From CAVXUB01 sp963764805 (GTDB lineage Bacteria; Actinomycetota; Acidimicrobiia; Acidimicrobiales; Bog-793), in contig CAVXUB010000006.1 in the NCBI GenBank assembly GCA_963764805.1, positions 62,001 to 126,000 of the forward strand: a DNA stretch of 64,000 bases, in the 5' to 3' direction. Each line of letters starts with the position of its first letter. The first letter of the stretch is position 1. The position numbers and the translations under genes are program-made. This document shows positions 59,615-64,000 of the stretch, one piece after another. The notes beneath the pieces are model-generated. The model saw only the letters and a list, made by a program, of their open reading frames with translations, did not search any database and was not told the DNA's origin.

Positions 59615-61380
59615 ATGCCGCAGATCCCTCCAGCTCCCCGCGGCGCGCCCGACGTCAGGTCACCGGCGCGGTTCATCGCCTGGATCGCCCGCGGCCAGCT
59701 GCGAAACATCTGCAGCGGCGCCTTGTTCGGCATCCTCTGGATGGGATCGCAGGCCCTCATCCCGGCCGTTCTCGGCGAGGCCATCGAGGCGGTGGTCAAG
59801 AAGAACGACGGCGCACTCGTTCGTTGGAGCCTCCTGCTGTTCGGCCTTGGATGCGTGTCGTCGGCAGCCGGCATCCTGCGCCACCGGCGAGCGGTCTGGA
59901 ACTACCTGCTGGCAAGCACGCGGGTGCAGCTCGTCGTCGCCAAGAAGGCGTCTGAGCTCGGCGCCGACCTGGCGCGCCATGTGGCCGCGGGGGAGGTCGC
60001 CAGTCTCGGCGCCACGGATGTCGAGCGCATCGGCGACGTCCTCGACGTCACGGCGCGGTTGTCGGGGGCGGTCGTCTCGTACATCGCCGTCGCCACGATC
60101 CTGCTCTTCGAGTCACCGCTGCTCGGGTTGGTGGTGGTCCTCGGCGTACCCGTTGCGCTGCTCGTCATCGGGCCGCTCACCCGGCCCCTCGAGCGCCGCC
60201 AGACGGCCGAACGGGAGAGGCGGGCGGAGGCCTCCTCGCTGGCCGCCGACACGGTTGTCGGGCTGCGGATCCTGCGCGGCCTCGGGCGGCGAAAAGGTGT
60301 TCGCCGAGAGGTTCCGCGAAGCCTCTCAGAAGGTTCGCCATGCATCGGTGCGGACTGCCTATGCGAAGTCGAGGCTCGACGCCCTGCAGATCCTGCTGCC
60401 CGGGCTGCTGCTGGTCGTGGTGACCTGGCTGGGGGCGCGTTTCGCGATCGAAGGCAGGATCACGGCCGGCGAGCTCGTCGCCTACTACGCCTACGTCGCC
60501 TTCCTGGTCCTGCCGATGTCGACGTTCACGGAGGCCGCCAGCTACTGGGCTGCCGGCAGGGTGGCCGCCGGCCGTGTCCTCTCGGTGCTGCGGAGGCAAG
60601 CGGACCTCGCCGATCCGGCCGACGCTGCCGATGCGGCCGACGCCACCGGCGCCGCCGACCTGGCCGTGTCCTGGGCGGCCGCAGCGGTCAGCGGCGACCT
60701 GGTCGACGAGACTGCCGCACTGCGGGTTCGAGCCGGGACGATGACGGCGGTGGTCACGAGCGATCCGGCCGAGGCGGCGGAACTGGCAGACCGGTTGGGC
60801 CGATACACCGACCCGGCCGACGGCAAGGCCGTGCGCCTTGGCGGAGGTCCCGCTGAACGAGATGCGCAAGACAGAGGTGCGCCGCCGCATCCTCGTCATC
60901 GAGCGCGAGCCGATCATGCTGTCGGGGACGCTGCTGCGCACCCTCGACCCGCCTCGGGCAGGATCGTCTGCTGGCAGGCCCACCCCGGCAGCGGCTCTCG
61001 CTGCGGTCTCGGCCAAGGACATCGTCGACGGGCTGGCGGAGGGTCTCGACACCGAGTTGCCCGAACGCGCCCGCAACCTGTCGGGAGGGCAGCGGCAGCG
61101 GATAGTGCTCGCCGAGGCGATCGTCGCCGATCCGGAGGTGTTGGTGCTGGACGACCCGACGAGCGCAGTGGACGCGCACACGGAGGCCGCGATGGCGGAC
61201 GGGCTGCGAGAGATCAGGCGGGGCCGCACCACCGTGATCTTCTCTACCAGCCCGCTCGTGCTCGAGCGAGCCGACCACGTCGTCCTCGTAGAGGGGACGG
61301 TGCAGGCCGAAGGTACCCACCAGCACCTGCTGCAGACGGACGCCCGTTACCGGGACGTGGTGCTGCGAGGTGTCGAGTGA
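59615..61380 (+). CDS. ABC exporter half-transporter with degenerate ATP site, two frame breaks
   Basis: A membrane protein of about 588 residues with a six-helix exporter domain (about residues 25-300) and a C-terminal nucleotide-binding domain. Where Walker A should be, the sequence reads MTAVVTSDPAEAAELADRLG, so the G-x-x-G-x-G-K-S/T loop and its Lys are absent. The signature NLSGGQRQRIVLAEA is intact. Walker B is VLVLDDPTSAVD, with Asp in place of the catalytic Glu. Its own ATP site cannot hydrolyse, but it can complete its partner's. Frame breaks near 60290 (before GEKVFAERFREAS) and near 60853 (before VPLNEMRKTEVRRR) are each repaired by removing one G. The next gene overlaps by GTGA. 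Confidence 0.85.
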
Positions 61381-63138
61381 CGGACGGGATGCTCCCCGTC
61401 GCCGACACGGCCACCGTCCGGCGGCAGGCCCGCCGCATCCTGCGCGGCGAAAGGGGCCCGACCGCGAGGGTGATCGCCCTGCAGGGCATCACCACCGTTG
61501 CCGGGTCTGGCAGGTCCGGCGATACTCGGGCGGATTCTCGACCAGGCCGGCAAGGGCGGGCGCCTCTCGTACGTTGACGTCGCGGTAGCCGTGTTCCTCG
61601 GCGCGCTCCTCTTCCAATCGTTCCTCACCGGGTTCACACGTCGCCGGGCGGCGGTGCTAGGCGAGAAGGTGCTGGCGGGATTGCGGGAGGACTTCGTGGA
61701 GTCGGTCCTGGCGCTCCCTCTCGGCGTCGTCGAGCGGGCCGGCACGGGCGATCTGCTGACGCGTTCGGCAACGGACGTCGACCAGCTCTCGGACTCGGTC
61801 CGGCGTGCGGCGCCCGAGATCGGCATCGCATTCGTGCAGACCGTGCTGATCGTGGGCGCCATCGTCTATGCAGCTCCTCTCCTCGGCCTCGTGCTGGTGC
61901 CGATCGTGCCCGTGTTGCTGCTCTCGACCCGCTGGTACCTGCAGCGGGCGACTCCCGCCTACCGGGCGGAAGCTGCTGCGCTGTCGCGGGTCAACGCCAT
62001 GATCCAGGAGACGGTCACGGCGGGACGGACGGTGGAGGCGTTCCGGCTGGGAGGGCGGCGTTTCGAGGAGACCGAGGAGGCGGTGACGGCGTGGGTGGCC
62101 AAGTCGAGGTTCACGCTCCGGCTGCGTTGCGTCTACTTCCCGATCGTCGAGGTCGCCTACGTGGTTCCCCTGGTGCTCGCTGTCCTCGTGGGAGGGCTGC
62201 TGCACGACCACGGTGTCCTCTCCATCGGCTCCGTCACGGCCGCGGCCCTGTACACGCAGCTGCTCGTCGAGCCGCTGGACGCCCTGCTCGGCTGGATGGA
62301 CGTGCTCCAGCTCGGCGGGGCATCGCTCGCCCGCCTGCTCGGCGTCGCCGAGGTCGAGCCGCCGGCGACGACGGACGAAGTGCCCGGCGACGAGCGGGTG
62401 GTGGCCGACGGTCTTCACTACGCCTACCGCGACGGGCACGACGTGCTCCACGGCATCGACCTCCGGCTCGAGCCGGGTGACCGCCTGGCCGTCGTGGGCC
62501 CGAGCGGTGCCGGCAAGAGCACGCTGGCACTGCTCCTCACCGGGATCCATGAGCCGCGCCTCGGAAGCGTGCGAATCGGAGGCGTCGAGGCGCATGCGCT
62601 GCCAACCCTTCGCCTGCGCGAGGAGATCGCGCTCGTGACCCAGGAGCACCACGTGTTCGCCGGCACCCTGCGCCACAACCTCGCCCTGGTAGCCCCCGAT
62701 GCCGGCGACGACGTGCTGCTGCAGGCTCTGGCCACAGTCGACGCCGCCGAGTGGGTCGCCCAGTTGCCTGCCGGGCTCGACACCGAGCTCGGCGCGGGCG
62801 GGACGGTGCTCACATCCGCCCAGGCGCAGCAGCTGGCGCTGGCGCGTCTCGTCCTCGCCGACCCGCACACCATCGTGCTCGACGAGGCGACCTCCTTGCT
62901 CGACCCGCGTGCCGCCCGCCACCTGGAAAGGTCGCTCGGGCGGCTCCTCCAGGGCCGGACCGTCGTGGCGGTGGCCCACAGGCTGCAGACGGCTCATGAC
63001 GCCGATCGCATCGCGGTTGTCGAAGATGGCCGCATCGTCGAGCACGGCGCCCACCACGAACTGCTTGCCGCCGGCGGGACTTACGCCGCGCTCTGGAGGT
63101 CCTGGCAGGGCGAGCCGAGCTCTGAAGACGGCCGCTAG
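61377..63138 (+). CDS. ABC exporter half-transporter, catalytic partner, one frame break
   Basis: A protein of about 587 residues coupled to the preceding gene. The transmembrane domain begins after a break near 61503 (TVAG then LAGPAILGRILDQAG). The ATPase domain has intact Walker A GPSGAGKST (about 374) and Walker B TIVLDEATSLLDP with the catalytic Glu, but the signature is LTSAQAQQLALARL in place of LSGGQ. It complements the preceding subunit: Walker A/B here plus LSGGQ there form the one working site. This is the same division of labour as in the exporter at 263-4092, but with stronger decay of the dead site. The substrate is unknown. Confidence 0.87.
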
Positions 63139-63165
63139 CTCCCGGCGCCCGTCAGGGGCGCGCCT

Positions 63166-63999
63166 CTATCGGGATGCCGCTCCTCCGAGCGGGACTCGTG
63201 CCTCGAAGTGGCAGATCGTGGCGTCGTCGGAGCAAGGCTCACACTCGAGCTCTAGGGTCGCATGAGCGATCTCGAAACGCTGCCCTATCGCCGCCTTCAC
63301 CATCTCACCCACCAGCTGCGCCTCTTCGAGGGTCGGATGGCCGGACAGCACGACGTGCGCCGACAAGGCGCGGACCTCGCTCGAGAGGCTCCAGCAATGG
63401 AGGTCGTGGACGGCCTCGACGCCGGTCGTGGCGGACATCACCTCACTCAGCTCGAGCATGTCGAGGTCGTGCGGCGTCGACTCCAGCAGCACGTCGACGC
63501 TCGCCTTGGCGAGCCTGACCGCCTCTGCTGCTATGAGCACAGCGATCGCGAGCGACACCGCCGGGTCGAGCACCTCCATGTGACGAGAGGCAAGGATCAC
63601 CACACCGGCGCCCACCACTCCGAGCGCCGCCAGGGCATCCCCGCCGAGGTGGAGGACGGTGGCTCGGATGTTGAGGTCCTTGGCACGCGTCCGTCCGGCG
63701 AGCGGCGCCGCGGCGCCGAGGTTCACGAGAGCGGCAGCGGCACCGACACCGATCATCAGCGTTGCGTTCGCATGGGACGGGTGCATGATCCGGCTGACCG
63801 ATGCGAGCACGATGAGCACGGTGACCGCGACGATGACTGCGGCGTTGGCGAGCGCCGTGAGGATCGTCGCCCGGTGGTAGCCGAACGAGCGCTCCGACGT
63901 CGGAGCCCGCAGAGCGAGGCGAGCGGCGACAAGAGCGAGCGTGATGCCGGCGGCGTCGGCGAGGTCGTGCCCGGCGCTCGACCAGAGTGCCGTCGATCG
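63166..63999 (-). CDS. Cation diffusion facilitator (CDF) metal-efflux protein, partial
   Basis: The gene enters from beyond the right edge and ends at the stop at 63166-63168; about 277 codons are visible. SAGHDLADAAGITLALVAAR contains the H-D-x-x-D metal site of helix 2. RSFGYHRATILTALANA is the conserved loop to helix 3. NIRATVLHLGGDALAALGVV is the second H-x-x-x-D site on helix 5. The cytoplasmic C-terminal domain (GVEAVHDLHCWSLSSEVRAL) closes it. This is the ZitB/CzcD type, which exports zinc and related cations in exchange for protons. A Cys-containing end (LELECEPCSDDATICHFEAR) may add a metal site. Confidence 0.92.
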   Translation of the reverse strand, partial: RSTALWSSAGHDLADAAGITLALVAARLALRAPTSERSFGYHRATILTALANAAVIVAVTVLIVLASVSRIMHPSHANATLMIGVGAAAALVNLGAAAPLAGRTRAKDLNIRATVLHLGGDALAALGVVGAGVVILASRHMEVLDPAVSLAIAVLIAAEAVRLAKASVDVLLESTPHDLDMLELSEVMSATTGVEAVHDLHCWSLSSEVRALSAHVVLSGHPTLEEAQLVGEMVKAAIGQRFEIAHATLELECEPCSDDATICHFEARVPLGGAASR

Positions 64000-64000
64000 C

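Overview
This 64 kb window is high-GC DNA from an actinobacterium. It is densely coded, and GTG/TTG starts and stop-start overlaps (ATGA, GTGA, TTGA) are common. The gene order thiL - rpmB/fakA-like - recG - rsmD - coaD - sepIVA-like - DUF177 - rpmF - plsX - acpP - rnc - mutM - smc - ftsY - ffh - rpsP - khpA - rimM - trmD - rplS - DUF2469 - yraN - comM - dprA is the classical actinobacterial backbone. The non-mycobacterial details (plsX-acpP inside the run, lepB and rnhB missing after rplS, a GTP-dependent PEPCK, MEP-pathway dxs) would fit an Acidimicrobiia-like lineage, but the class is an inference.

Layout. 1-4.1 kb: the end of a GGDEF protein, then a two-gene heterodimeric ABC exporter. 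4.1-12 kb: a DUF559/AbiEi-like gene and the SUF iron-sulfur assembly genes. sufB carries a full intein, and sufD, a Rieske ferredoxin and sufC form a tight operon; an enoyl-CoA hydratase and two small Cys-containing proteins lie between sufB and sufD. 12-14.7 kb: an unknown membrane protein, a stand-alone Lrp/AsnC sensor domain and an MFS transporter. 14.7-24 kb: a surface-glycan cluster with tandemly duplicated GT4 glycosyltransferases, a Gfo/Idh dehydrogenase plus DegT aminotransferase pair, a flippase, a GT2, and a methyltransferase, HAD phosphatase and ATP-grasp cassette. 24-26.6 kb: pckG and a small PD-(D/E)XK-like protein. 26.6-29.5 kb: thiL followed by two more glycosyltransferases. 29.5-54.5 kb: the housekeeping backbone for ribosome assembly, lipid precursors, RNA processing, chromosome condensation, SRP targeting and DNA uptake. 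54.5-64 kb: alanine dehydrogenase, a class IV aminotransferase/lyase, dxs, a SRAP DNA-crosslink protein, a second asymmetric ABC exporter pair and a partial cation-efflux protein.

Two things colour the whole annotation. First, about 18 single-base frame breaks interrupt otherwise well-conserved genes, including essential ones (smc, dxs, sufB, pckG). Most can be restored by removing one base, so I read them as residual assembly errors rather than pseudogenes, and I annotate each such gene across the break. Second, many non-operonic genes have a TANNNT -10 box only 6-10 bases before the start codon and no Shine-Dalgarno sequence. This is the signature of leaderless transcription and was used to choose starts. 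No tRNA, rRNA, CRISPR array or insertion sequence was seen. No gap longer than 300 bases lacks a gene; the largest gaps are 42974-43243 (palindromic repeats) and 48682-48912 (nothing recognised).
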